Of a stretch of DNA of 50,695 bases, positions 1-11,210 are shown in pieces; positions within the stretch are counted from its first letter, which is position 1; the number at the start of each line of letters is the position of its first letter. Source of the DNA: Scleroderma bovista (taxonomy: Eukaryota; Basidiomycota; Agaricomycetes; Boletales; Sclerodermataceae); assembly GCA_037178675.1 (NCBI GenBank), contig JAYMGJ010000490.1, positions 1-50,695 of the forward strand. The letters run 5' to 3'. A program made the position numbers and the translations under genes. The notes beneath the pieces were generated by a model. It worked only from the letters and a program-made list of their open reading frames with translations. It was not told the DNA's origin and made no database searches.

Positions 1-146
1 ATAAAAAAAAAAGAAAAAATAAAAAAAAAAAAGAAAGAAAAAAAAAATAAATAAAAAAAAAAAAGAGAAAAAAAGAAAAAAAAAAAAAAGAAAGAAAAAA
101 AATAGAAAAAAAGAAAAAAAGAAAAAAAAAAAAGAAAAAAAAAGAA
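1..146. repeat. A-rich low-complexity tract
   Basis: Almost uninterrupted A runs broken by single G or short T. It could be the A-rich tail of a retroelement lying outside the window, or simple-sequence expansion. No coding sense is visible. Confidence 0.9.
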
Positions 147-227
147 GTTGCTACTCTAGTAATATGCTAGTGGTCCCCACACCTAATCTATGCTAGTTAC
201 ATCCATCCCACGGCATTTTCACCTGAC

Positions 228-867
228 TGTTATGACCATGTCCAAGTCTGGATCCTATCTGGTTACTCCGGTTGCATCGCAGCCCTATAGCCCAACTCTG
301 GTCACTCTCAGTTACTCCGGTCACGGTCGCACAGATATACCTCCGCTAACTATGACCCTTGGTCTAGCCTGCATCCAGTCCTTGACTACACTTCCCCGTC
401 AACCCTGCTTGGTTGTGAGTTCTCTGTGTCCTCGATATATCCTGCACCTTGTATCATTTTCACCGGACCTAGTTTATTTTACCCAGACCTGACTTTATTT
501 TCATTGGACCTGACCTAGCACTTTCTCCGGTTATCCCTTGTCTGCCTTTTAGGCTGTTTACTTGTCACCATAAATACTTGTCCCTAGTTCTTACTTAGTA
601 TAAGTACTCTGTAGATTATCCTGTACACCTCAGTCTGAAATCAACCATAGTCTCTACTCCAGTTCTTGTCTGTCTCTGTCTCTGTCTCTGTCTCCTCTTG
701 ACCAAAACCTATGCAAGGGATCAACACTCGTTATCCTTAGTCATTGAATCCGAACAGTCACCAACTCTGGCTGGACTAATCTCTTGTCCAGCCCTCTGCC
801 CTCTTCCTTCATCTGCTTTCATCCGGACTTGACTGGACCTCCTACCAGAGTAGACCTGGACTTGACA
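228..867 (-). mobile_element. Solo LTR, family A (640 bp)
   Basis: Starts TG (228) and ends CA (867), and is flanked by an identical 5-bp duplication CTGAC at 223-227 and 868-872, the signature of LTR-retrotransposon integration. Read on the minus strand it begins TGTCAAGTCC and ends CATAACA, and it aligns along its full length with the interrupted copy at 45052-49277. It holds a short TCTGTC microsatellite near 668-695. No internal coding region adjoins it, so it is a solo LTR left by LTR-LTR recombination. Open frames inside it are chance. Confidence 0.93.
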
Positions 868-1378
868 CTGACCCACAGTATGTACTGCGGTGCCATTTGT
901 TTATAGATGTCCTCTGTGCTATACTGATTTAGTTAAGCTCACCTATACACCTACATGATAACACAATATGGACTCATCCATTGACATGTATGAGAGGTAG
1001 GCCTGGGCCCACTCAAATGATATAGTGATCACAAATTATGTGCCCACATTAATGTGTAAATACTTTCTGAGCTCATTCATATGATTCCATGACAATACCT
1101 AATTGGACCTATCTACCCTTCCTTTAATTGACACCCTAGCCCACCCCTAGTACATTGTGATAATATCTAAGTATGTAGCCCATCCATACCAATCGATAAC
1201 AAATCATTCATGGGCTACCATCCACTGGCCTGTGACACTTGGCCAATTTTCACCTTTGGGTGGTTGTGTAAGATGGCCTAAGTAGGTGCATGGGGCCCCA
1301 TGGTATCAGCTGCCTCTGCAACCACATCAACAAAGGTATCAAAGCTGTCTTTCACTGAAAATATGAATAGATTATACT
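868..1378. other. Non-coding stretch with dispersed repeat
   Basis: No plausible gene. The part from about 1055 to 1292 is the first copy of a dispersed direct repeat listed separately. The remainder is AT-rich unique-looking sequence. Confidence 0.6.
1055..1292 (+). repeat. Dispersed direct repeat, copy 1
   Basis: Roughly 235 bp shared with about 7165-7408. Both contain CATATGATTCCATGACAAT near their start, a GACACCCTAGCCCA-type block, and end near AAGTGGGTGCATGG. The copies differ at many positions and by small indels, so they are old. The element type is unknown; it could be part of an LTR or a MITE. Confidence 0.75.
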
Positions 1379-1380
1379 TA

Positions 1381-1760
1381 GTGTTGCTGCAGCTCGGCTC
1401 AGCTTCACTGTTGGCTTGTGTGCAGCTTCAGTGTCTAGGGCACTCATTTCTTTGTGAATCTTAATAAATCCTATGACTGAAATGTAGCCATCAACCACCT
1501 CTATCAGATAAAAAAAGAATTATGTGAATCCATTCAGCCAATCTTGAGATATGAGCCTAACCTTAGCACCAGCTTCACATTAGCGTAATTGAAGCTGGCT
1601 ATGGCTTAGGTGAAATAACTCAATGTTGGCTGGTCCAATCAACAAAATTATTTTTTGAGTGATAGCTGCTGCTATAACCTACATTTCCATTATACCATGC
1701 ATAGCCATACATCATGAAATGGATGAGATAAAAAATAGCAGCTTGAAGCTGCAGCAACAC
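1381..1760. mobile_element. MITE-like element, 380 bp, TA flanks
   Basis: Ends are a perfect inverted repeat: GTGTTGCTGCAGCT at 1381-1394 and its complement at 1747-1760. Each side is flanked by TA (1379-1380 and 1761-1762). Size, terminal inverted repeats and a TA duplication fit a small non-autonomous DNA element. There is no coding capacity. The superfamily cannot be assigned from ends this short. Confidence 0.65.
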
Positions 1761-2289
1761 TAATTACACTGAGTGAGTTTTACTGATGTCAAAGTTGTTG
1801 ATTTTCCTTGGGTGCGGCCTACAACTTCAATAGAGGTTTCAAGATGAAGATGTGCTGTAATGGATTGGGGTGGGGGCTCAGCAACCTTGTCCTCGTTGAT
1901 ATCAAAAATGGCTGTCTTGCATGTTGCTTTCTTCTTCTTGGAAGCTGCTGGCTTTGGCAAAGATGGGGATTCATTCTTGGAATGCTTGCACTTTTGGCTG
2001 CCTTTGCCTTTCTTTGGTAGGGCTTGACAGGGCTAGCAATTGGTGTAGACACCAGTGAATCAATTTCAATTTCTGGGATATAACTGTCATTAATGAAGAC
2101 AAATTTTTGAGGTTCTCAGCTGGCTGTGGGTGCAAGTGTGTACATCAGCAAACAAACCCTCCCCTGGACAGTCCTGGACAGCTATCCCAGAACCCCAGCT
2201 TTTCCAACAAGGTACCTAACTGGGTAGCTTAGTACAGACTGTCCCAGGCTGTTCCAGCTGTCCCAGACTGTCCTAGAATGCTCACAGTA

Positions 2290-5200
2290 CATCAGGAAAA
2301 ACACATTGCTATGTAGCATAGCCACTGAGGTACCTAGTCACCTGGAGGCTTGGTTGTAATATATTGCATCAGGCACATGATCTGGAGTGCTATCCAGCTG
2401 TCACTGTGTGACAGATAGCACACAGTTGCCACTATTGTTGACAGCACCATTCAGATAGCTCACTATAGCCACTGTAGCTCATGTTCATACTATGCATCTG
2501 CCAGAGACAAGGTAGCCTATCTTGTTGTCTTAAGTCACCCCATAAACTCAACAAGAGTCAAGCAAGTTTATTAAGTAGGATAAGTGACTAGTAAGGTTTA
2601 CAAACCAAGTAATACATGTGGCTACTGCATGTTAGTGGGGGGAAGTGATGGCTGTTCATGTTGGTGTTAAAGATGGTAGCCATTGACAGACGTGTCGAAC
2701 AGTGCTGAAAGACTGGAATTGGCCATGGAAACAGTGCATGCACGTACCTGGGTGCTGAAGACACGAGACAACGTGTACTTGACCCTGAGCGCCTCAACGG
2801 CCCCATGGATGAGTTGAACAGCGCCAGAAATTCAATGGATCGGTTCAGCAAGCACAGGAATGGTCATGAAAATGGCTGAAAACATGGCAATAAACATCAG
2901 AATTCATGAATGAAGCTAAAGAACAAAACTCACCTATAGAGATTGAGCTGCCTGAATGATGGAGGAGTCAGCATTGGAGACGCCAACATTTTCCTACTGC
3001 AGAGGTGGTTGTAGGCCTGGTCGATGCTAGTGGTCTCCGTCATTGCATTGGTGGCGGCAGTAGCGGTCTATTGATGGTGTGAGTGAGCAGATGCATGTGG
3101 GAGATGTGAGATGTCAATGCCAATGATGGGATTGATTGATGAGACTTGGGCAAAGTTTTGGGGAATGAATGATTACATCAGCATGTTGAATTTTTTTCTC
3201 AACCCTCACGGGTGCACCACCCAACTTTGTCTCGACGGTGTAGAGACTGTCCTGTCTCTAGGTGTGTAGAGTTGCTGATAGTAGTACTGACACTGGACTC
3301 TCTACCTTAGCTTATGTAGGCTTGTATTAGCTTACTAAGCAATCTCCCTCTTTCCTGTGTATATGTTTGATCTCAGTCCTGGAGTGACTGAACACCTCTA
3401 CTCTCCCTATTTCCTCTAGTCTCCCCAGCCCTTGGGAGCCTTGCCAGACCTCCAGAAGCTCCTGGGTCGAATGCACCTCATCTGAGGGAGCAGCCACCCA
3501 AACACTTTGTTGTCTTTTCAACGGGGCACCTGGTGCTAGTCACACTACCAACCTCAAGCTTACTTAGCTGTAGCAACATGGTATGTGGTTTCTGCAACAA
3601 CATAGAACCAACGCTGACACCAATACACATCTCACATCCCATGCAAGGCAATGAATAGTGTTTTCAAGTCCCTGTGCAGCCACCTCACCGATGAAGACCA
3701 CACGAGCAGGTAAGTAACGAACCTCCACAATGATTACTAAGACAACAACAACAACGAAGTAGCCACAAAGTCATTAATATGCACTGCTGCAATGCGTGTC
3801 GTGGTAAGTTTCGACCTTAGCTGCAGAAGACCCTCTTTTGACACCCTGCATTGCAAGGCCTCTGCATTCAGCCTGTATCAGCTGTCACTCAAGCTAAGCA
3901 GATTGCTGCAGATTATTGCAAGGTAATCTCCATCTATCAATGCTGTGCTACATCTCATCAACGACCCATCACCATCAATGCAATGATGGAGATTGCTACC
4001 ATCACCAATGTGGTGATGACCATGCTCATCAAACCTCAATGTTGAGTGCATGCCACCATTGTGTGGCTAGTTGTACGACAGTGATGACAGCCCACTTTGA
4101 CCTCCCACATCCAGCAGTGTCCACGCTGACAGCCATTTTGCAGTGCAAGCATGTTCTGTATGTTTTTTATTTTATTTTCATTGTTATCTGTTCTTATGGG
4201 TCCTCTACACACACACCCTGCAGTGTGCACCTATGGGTGCGTACTTTCCTTTCTCACTATGTTCCACATCCATTACTTGAACCCTCTCCATCCCCTTATC
4301 CCTGAATTCACTCAGTCACACCGTAGTGCGCTCTCTGACACTTGTCCACACTCTCACCACCTTTTCCAATGCACCTCTCACCCCCATTCACACGGCTTCT
4401 TCAAATGCCTCCACTGAAGTCACTCTCTATCCTGTGCTGCAGATTGTGTGAGTGTATATTGATCCATGTTGACACCTCATCATGTAGTTTGGCAGAAGAC
4501 ACCACTCATGTGAACTCCCCTCGACTGGCATGCTCTCAGCAGTGTATTCAATGTTGTGGACAGGAACAGGGAGCATGCCACATTTGTGGCAAGGAAGGCT
4601 GATCTCCCATGTCATATGTGGACACACGCAGCTAACAAGGATGAGCTGTATGGATCTTCCTCATTACCCTTCAGAGTCAAGAGAAACTTACACAAAAGTT
4701 ATCAGGATGTTCGGTTGTCCCTATGAAGGGTGCGGTTATAAGACCCTCCAGTGTTTGAACTTGGCGACATACTTGCATACACAGTAAGTTAATTTGGATT
4801 CATCAAAGAATGGAGTGTCAGTTTATCCCATCCTCATTAGCACTGGTGAACGCCCCAACAAATGCTGCCATCCCGGTTGCACCTACCTGACTTCTGATCC
4901 CGGCTCCCTTATGCATCATCACAGAAGTATCCATGGGTACAAGCCCAAGGCCAAGAGATCAGTCCACTCTGAGGATACTTGATCATCCCTGCGATGGTCA
5001 CCCAGTAAGTCCCCCCCCACTTTCAACATCACCACTGACGACTATGACTACCACCACAGTGGCGTCTGTCGGTCATCTGCTGAGTCCCCCCCCCACCGTC
5101 ACCGTCACCACCAATGACCATGACTACAACCTCCACATGGACACAACACAATGTTTGCGGCAAACTCCACCACCACTGTTGTCAACTGCATGCCCTGTTC

Positions 5201-5699
5201 ACCACATGCTATCACTGTTGATGATGGAATTCGTCATTGGTGCTGCTCCCATGATGCACTGTTCATGACCACATCCACTGCAAATACGATGATGTTCATT
5301 ACCACCTGGTGGACCGACAATGGAGAATGGATTGGATTGGTTCATAGTAGCTAGTTTTGTCAAGTACTGTTGATTCAATTCTATTCTGGTGGATGGTACT
5401 GTGTATTGCCTGTTGGACTGAGAAATGTAGTCTATGTTGTGCTATACTGAAGTTACAGCAGGGATACCAATTTCATGATAGAAGGTGAGGGGTCTATATC
5501 ACAATATATAGTTTTGGTAGCCTCCATAGTGGCCTTGCTACATTGGATACATATTTACATGTCAGACTATGGCTACTATGGAGTACTATAGATTTTATGC
5601 ATGGTGCTATATTGCCTTTATATTGGGTACTTGTCAATGGAGCTTTGACTGCTATAGAGGCTATATAGTACTATATTGCCAAGTAATTTTTTCCTGATG
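2290..5699. mobile_element. Nested TIR element inside the CATCAG element
   Basis: Left end CATCAGGAAAAA and right end TTTTTCCTGATG form 12-bp inverted repeats. TA is duplicated on both sides (2288-2289 and 5700-5701). The related copy at 8171-9394 preserves the empty site: its sequence reads CACAGTAGTACCC where this locus has CACAGTA, the 3410-bp insert, then TAGTACCC. This gives exact ends. Content is mostly non-coding, with a C2H2 zinc-finger remnant at 4707-4982. No transposase was recognised. Confidence 0.82.
4707..4982 (+). pseudogene. C2H2 zinc-finger protein, partial, two fingers across an intron
   Basis: Two C2H2 fingers can be read when a 57-nt intron (4784-4840, GTAAGT...ATTAG) is removed. 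The first is C-x4-C (CPYEGC) followed by a His in LATYLHTH. The splice junction restores the classic inter-finger linker HTGERP. The second finger is CHPGC...HHHRSIH, followed by a basic tail and a stop at 4980-4982. Such fingers bind DNA in transcription factors. The ATG at 4707 is only the nearest in-frame Met; coding sense extends upstream (LPHYPSESRETY...), so 5' exons are probably missing. It lies inside the nested TIR element, so it may be a captured host gene fragment or an element gene. The linker across the intron makes the reading itself fairly secure. Confidence 0.65.
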
Positions 5700-5829
5700 T
5701 AGTACCCATACCTTTGCTGCTTGTACCTTTTGGTCACTTTGATTCATACAATGTTTGTGTCAATCAATTTATATTAATTCTGTACAGTACAAAGAATAAG
5801 TACTATATACAAATCAGGTCATTGTCATG

Positions 5830-6610
5830 TTGGTGGTGGCTTGTCCAGACATGGTCACATCATTGAGACAGGTGATGGGGTGACTATTGTCATCATCACT
5901 GGTGGCCACATCATTGGCACAAAGGTGGTGGGTTGGTCATCATCTTCATGGCTGGTGAGGTGGTCATCATCACTGGTGGTGGCCATGTCATTGACACTGG
6001 TGGGTCATCGTCGCTAGTGGGTGGTGGTTGTGTCATCATTGATGTTGGTGGTGGTAGCCACATTATCATTGATGGTGGTGGTGAGGTGGTGGTGGTGGTG
6101 GCTGCATTGTTGTCGCAGTGGTGGTCATGTTGCTGTCAACACAGGGTAAGGTGGTGGTGGTGGCTGTTGGGTGGTGGTTGATGCATGGTGTGGTGATGGA
6201 GAGAATAAGGATGAAAGACTTGGAGAAATTTTTGAAGTGTTTGTGTGTGTATGTGTTTGTGTACATGATTATATCAACATATTCAACTACCAATATTGCC
6301 TAATCGTATTTAGTATTTACTACACACCTCCCCATCACCACTAGTGTCATTGATGCAACCACCACCATCAGCAACAAGAATGACGACCCCACCATGGATG
6401 ACAGACAATGCAGCCACCACCACTGGCATCAACAACAACCCCACCAGCCACCACCTGCATCAACGATGTGACCACCACCACTACCAGTGATGACAACCAT
6501 CCCATCAGCCACCACCACCAGTGTCAATGCAACCACCACCCACCAGCATCAACAGCATGGGCACCAGTGATGACACCCACCAATGCAACAGGTGTTGATG
6601 ATGACAATGA
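5830..6610. repeat. GGT-rich then CAC-rich triplet repeat arms
   Basis: From about 5830 to 6185 the plus strand is dominated by GGT/GTC/ATC triplets. From about 6330 to 6600 it is dominated by ACC/CAC/ATC triplets, so the two arms are imperfectly complementary around a unique 6195-6320 spacer. The same layout occurs at 8440-8640 and 8760-9190. Long Val/Trp- or Thr/His-rich frames here are artefacts of the triplets. Confidence 0.8.
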
Positions 6611-6875
6611 CATCAAATTTATTACTTAGTTATTTAGTACTTGTATGATTTGACTTAATAAAACTTATTCATCTTATTAGTTTTGTGTGATCTTGAGTTT
6701 TTTTATTGGTGTTATTGCTACTATACTCTACTGAATTTAATTGCACTTGTACTGGATTGACTGGAGTACCTGTCATTATTGTGGAAGCCTGGGCCAGTCT
6801 GTCATTGCTGTGTAAGCCTGGGCCAGACTTGCCAAACTAGGTGCTTGGCTAAGCAAAAGGGCTGGTTTGCTGATG

Positions 6876-7512
6876 TAATGATCAAGATTTGTGAGCTTGT
6901 CTCAGAGAGAAGTTACCATTGAGGTGCTCTGGGGTGATCCCCAGCTCATCCTCTAGCTCATCTAGTGGATTATACTCATCATCTATTGGCTGAGGGTCAT
7001 TGAAAGGGTCCATGGTGATCTGGTAGTGCAATGACAAGGTGTGGAAACAGGAGGAGCATGCTGGAGGCAGGGTATCCTGTGACATTCCCAATTTGGAAGC
7101 ATGCAACTTGTGAGTCAAAAAGATTCATGCAATCTCATTATACTTGGGAACGACTGTAATATGCAGCACAATCTTTTCAGGGCTTGTTCATATGATTCCA
7201 TGACAATATTTAATTTGATGTATCTACCCTCCCCTTAATTGGCACCCTAGCCCATCATCATACATTGCAATAATATCCTAGTAGCTAGTGAACCCTATCA
7301 ACTGATGACAACTCATCTGGGGCCCTCTGTCTGCTGGCCCATGATACTTGGCTGATTTTCACCCTTGAGTGGCCATGTAAGACAGCCTAAGTGGGTGCAT
7401 GGGCTTCAAAAAGAGTAGTGCAAGAGTAGTGACAGCATAGCAAAAAAGTGTAGTTCTAGTCTAGCAAAACAATGTAGGAAAAGTTTAATGTTGATTGGGA
7501 AAAATGAGTATG
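6876..7512. other. Intervening non-coding DNA
   Basis: Between two TIR elements. It contains the second dispersed repeat copy (7165-7408). A minus-strand frame near 6882-7118 includes an acidic Pro-containing peptide but has no recognisable domain or splice context, so I do not call it a gene. Confidence 0.5.
7165..7408 (+). repeat. Dispersed direct repeat, copy 2
   Basis: Diverged partner of 1055-1292 in the same orientation. The outer CATCAG element lies between the two copies. A simple LTR pair is unlikely because the element has its own inverted repeats and TA flanks. Confidence 0.72.
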
Positions 7513-7827
7513 CATCAGCAAATCCCTTGTTTTGGGACAGCGCTTACAGTAATTACCTTAATAGTACAGTATGTGACAGCAATTACAGCATACATTACTA
7601 CAGGGTCCCAGTTCCATGGGAATGCAGCACTGACACAGCATGTCACAGTATGTTGATTTTTTTGCAAATTTCACTAAGTCCCGTCCCATCACTTACCCCA
7701 CCCCCACTCTCCCCCACTCCACCACATAATCAATTTGCACTGTTTGTGCACAATGCTGTCCAACTACCACCCTCTTTACCACACCAAATGATGGTGACAA
7801 CAGCCACCACACTCAACAGCAACATCT

Positions 7828-7887
7828 ACCACCACCACCACCACCACCACCACCACCACCACCACCACCACCACCACCACCACCACA
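7828..7887 (+). repeat. (ACC)n microsatellite, about 20 units
   Basis: About 60 bp of uninterrupted ACC triplets. It produces long poly-His, poly-Trp or poly-Val frames on either strand, none of which I regard as a gene. Confidence 0.95.
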
Positions 7888-7899
7888 CCAACACCGTGT

Positions 7900-8170
7900 G
7901 TTGATCGCCAACACCACTTGTCAACAGCCACCACCCCATCATCAGCATCAATGATGATGATGGCGATGGCTGCAACAACCACAGCACCAGCACACACGCA
8001 CGCGGCGACGTGACCACCACCACCACCACCACTGGTCTCGATGACCCCAGCGCCAGCACGCACATTGCAACGCGACTGCGATTGCAACCATGACCACGAC
8101 TGACAATGACGAGACAACCCCAGTCACGCACGCAGTGGCACGACCACGACTAGCAATGATGATGGCCCCA
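7900..8170 (+). repeat. CAC-rich degenerate minisatellite, left part
   Basis: Imperfect units built on GACCCCAGCGCCAGCAC followed by ACC runs. The array continues at 9395-9840, and the 8171-9394 element splits it. Comparing the broken unit with intact ones shows GGCCCCA before and CCAGCGCC after the insert. Confidence 0.7.
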
Positions 8171-9394
8171 CATCAGCAAACCAACCCTCCCCTGGACAGC
8201 TATCCCAGAACCCCAGCTCTCCCAACAAGGTACCTAACTGGGTGACTTAGCACAGACTGTCCCAGCACTGTCCCAGGCTGTTCCAGCTGTCCCAGACTGT
8301 TCTAGAGTGCTCACAGTAGTACCCATAGTACCTTTGCTACTTGTACTTTTTGATCACCTTAATTCATTCAATGTTTGTGTCAATCAATTTATATTAATTC
8401 CCTACAGTACAAAGAGTTGGTCGTCACATTGTTGACCATAGTTGATGCTGGTGGGGACGTTGTTGTTGTTGTTGGCGTCGGTGGGGATGACGTCATTGTT
8501 GGTAGCCGCATTGACAACGGTGGTGGTGGGTCATTGTCATCGTTGCGGACACAGGTGGTGGTGGCCACATCTTCATTGGCGTTGGTGGTGGTGGTCATGT
8601 CGTCGTCGATGGTGGTGGGGTGGTGGTGGTCGACGAATGAAGAGAATGAAAATGAGAGACTTAGAGAAATTTCAAGTATGTGTGTGTGCATGTGTTTGTC
8701 TAATGATTATATCAGCATATTGCACTATCAACATTTCCTAATAGTGTTTACCACGTCACTACATGCCTCGCCCACAGCCACCATCCCCACCAGCATCGTT
8801 GATGTGACCATCATCAGCGACGACGATGATGGCTAGGCCATCACCACCACTCCACCACCAGCGTCGACAGCCACCACCAATGCGAGGGAAATGACGGCCC
8901 CACCACCAATGTCGTCGACATGGCCACTGACAACAACGACCCCCACCATCAATGTCATCAATGTGGCCATCAATGCTGGCAATGATGACAACGACAATGA
9001 CCCCGCTGCCATCCCCAGCATCAACGGCGGCAACGCAACCACCCACATCCCCAGCGTTGACAGCAACAACAGGATGACTCCCATCCCAGCATCATCCGAC
9101 AATGATGCCCCTCCAACGCCCACCAACCTCCCAGCCACCACACCAGCGCAGTGTCGAAGATCGCCCCCCTGTGTTCAACAACCACCCCGATCATATAAAT
9201 ATATTATTTAGTTATCTACTCCATAGTTTTAGTCCTAATACATTTTTTTTTTCTTTACTGAATATTTGAATTGAGTGACAACCAGACTGGCACGGAGTCT
9301 GACAGACTGGCACAGAGTCCGACAGGCTGGGTGGTCGGCTAAGCGCTGTCAAGTGCTGTCAGCTCGGCTAATTGGAAGGGCTGGTTTGCTGATG
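8171..9394. mobile_element. CATCAG-family TIR element, short copy (empty-site witness)
   Basis: Left end CATCAGCAAACCAACCCT and right end GGCTGGTTTGCTGATG are inverted repeats. It is collinear with 2143-2289 plus 5700-6875, including the 145-bp subterminal block rich in CTGTCCCAG. It lies inside a CAC minisatellite, and the intact units of that array show that CCA was duplicated on insertion (8168-8170, 9395-9397). The 3-bp CCA flank differs from the TA of the larger copy. Non-autonomous. Confidence 0.8.
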
Positions 9395-9840
9395 CCAGCG
9401 CCAGCACAGATGCAATGCAACCACCACCACCACCACTGGTGTCAACAACCCAGTGCCCACCCCATGCCTGCACACTGCGACACAACCACAATCACAACCA
9501 CAATTTATGACCCACCACCACCCACCACTAACATTGACAACCCAGTGCCCGCCCCCATGGATGTTGTGACACAACCACCACCACCACTACTGACGGCGAT
9601 GACCCCAGTGCCACCACACATGCACGTTGCGACACGACCACCACCACCACTAGTGTCAACAACCCAGCACACACACTGTGGCGTGACCACCACCACAATG
9701 ACAAGGCAGCATTGATGACGATGATGACGACAATGAGTGCATGGCCAGTGCCACAGTGGTACAACGGCGACTATGGCAAGGAGGAATGATGATTGCAACA
9801 AAGAATGGGGACAACAACAATGCTACAGCAGATGGTGTAG
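9395..9840 (+). repeat. CAC-rich degenerate minisatellite, right part
   Basis: Repeats of roughly 75-85 bp with CAGYGCC, CACATGCA and (ACC)3-4 segments. Continuation of the 7900-8170 array. Thr/His- and Val-rich frames here reflect the triplets. Confidence 0.7.
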
Positions 9841-10083
9841 AAGGAACCAATTAGTATTTAGTAGATTACAATGTAGTAGCTACAATTGAATACAGGGTTA
9901 TGCAGTTTGACTACAGAATGACACAGTGTGTTGCAAAGTGTAACAGTGCTATACAGTGGACAGCGCACGAGATTCTGTGTCACAGTGTTGTACAAATGGG
10001 GACCTATCTGTACCACTGTGGGAACTGTAGCTGACTGTACAGCTTTGCACAGCTCAGCACAGCAACTTAGGGTTTTGCTGATG

Positions 10084-11095
10084 TGTGTTTGATCTGATTT
10101 TGTGCAAATCATGGATACCTTGCAAAACATACCATCTGATCTGCATAAATGACACATAGCAGGAAACCATGATTTGTACAAATCAGTGGGTATGTGATTT
10201 GCGCAAATCAGTGAGTATGGTGTGCGCAAGTCAGATGAATGGTTTTGCGCAAATGAATGGGTATGTGGTTTGCGCAAAACCATACCCTCTGACTTGCACA
10301 CACCATACTCACTGATTTGTGCAAATCAAATACACATTGAGTTGTGCAAAACATACCCTCTGATTTGCACACACCATACCCTCTGACTTGCGCACACCAT
10401 ACACACTGATTTGCACAAATCACATACACATTGATTTGCGCAAACCATACACACTGAATTGCCCAAATCATACAAACCATGATTTGCGCAAAACCATACC
10501 ATCTGACTTGAGATAATCAGTGGGTATGTGATTTGCGCAAATTAGTGGGTATGGTTGTGCAAATCAGATGGTATGGTTTTGCGCAAATCAATGGGTATGT
10601 GATTTGCGCAAATCAGTGGGTATGGTGTGAGCGACTCAGAGGGTATGGTTTGGCGCAAATCAATGGGTATGTGATTTGCGCAAATCAGTGGGTATGTGAT
10701 TTGCGCAAATCAGTGGGTATGTGATTTGCGCAAATCAGTGGGTATGGTTTGGCGCAAATCAATGGGTATGTGATTTGCGCAAATCAGTGGGTATGGTTTG
10801 GCGCAAATCAATGGGTATGTGATTTGCGCAAATCAGTGGGTATGGTGTGAGCGACTCAGTGGTATGGTTTGGCGCAAATCAATGGGTATGTGATTTGCGC
10901 AAATCAGTGGGTATGTGATTTGCGCAAATCATGGGTATTGGCGCAAATCAGTGGGTATGTGATTTGCGCAAATCAGTGGGTATGGTTTTGCACAAATCAG
11001 TGTGTATAGTTTGTGCAAACCCCATACCCATTCATTTGCGCAAATCATACAAACCATGATTTGCGCAAACTATACACACTGATTTGTGCAAGTTT
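10084..11095. repeat. Minisatellite with palindromic unit TTTGCGCAAA and orientation switches
   Basis: About 1 kb of ~25-bp units of the form ATTTGCGCAAAT plus CAGTGGGTATGTG. The core is a perfect palindrome. Roughly 10250-10500 carries the units in reverse orientation (CATACACACTGATTTGCGC), 10507-11010 carries them forward, and the last ~80 bp revert. A recurrent variant unit GGTGTGAGCGACTCAG marks higher-order duplication. No coding gene. Confidence 0.92.
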
Positions 11096-11210
11096 CTTGT
11101 AAAAATCTCTTATTTTGCGCTAAATAGTGGATCAAATGTTGGGATAACCCTGTCCAACCCTAACCAACTTAACAAATAGATATAGAATCCCTGCAGTAAT
11201 ACTGACTTAC

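Larger units (their letters stand above)
2143..6875. mobile_element. CATCAG-family TIR element, outer copy
   Basis: Left end CATCAGCAAACAAACCCT matches the complement of the right end (AGGGCTGGTTTGCTGATG, ending 6875). TA flanks both sides (2141-2142, 6876-6877). Without the nested insert 2290-5699 its two halves (2143-2289 and 5700-6875) are collinear with the shorter copy at 8171-9394. The right half carries GGT-rich then CAC-rich triplet repeats. No transposase was recognised, so it appears non-autonomous. Confidence 0.75.
7513..10083. mobile_element. CATCAG-family TIR element, second outer copy
   Basis: Left end CATCAGCAAATCCCT and right end AGGGTTTTGCTGATG form inverted repeats of about 15 bp with one mismatch. 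The flanking dinucleotide is TG on both sides (7511-7512, 10084-10085), not the TA seen at 2143-6875. The interior is CAC-rich repeat sequence and holds a further family member at 8171-9394. No transposase gene is visible. The ends are less certain than those of the other copies. Confidence 0.55.

Noticed and set aside
1760..2052. Overlapping short frames on both strands
   Set aside because: No domain, no splice support, and the region lies between repeat elements.
7488..8131. Long His-rich, Val-rich and Trp-rich open frames
   Set aside because: They are translations of the ACC/GGT triplet repeats in different frames; no domain or splice context.
10084..11095. Possible CRISPR-like array
   Set aside because: Units are contiguous with no unique spacers, change orientation, and the context is eukaryotic.
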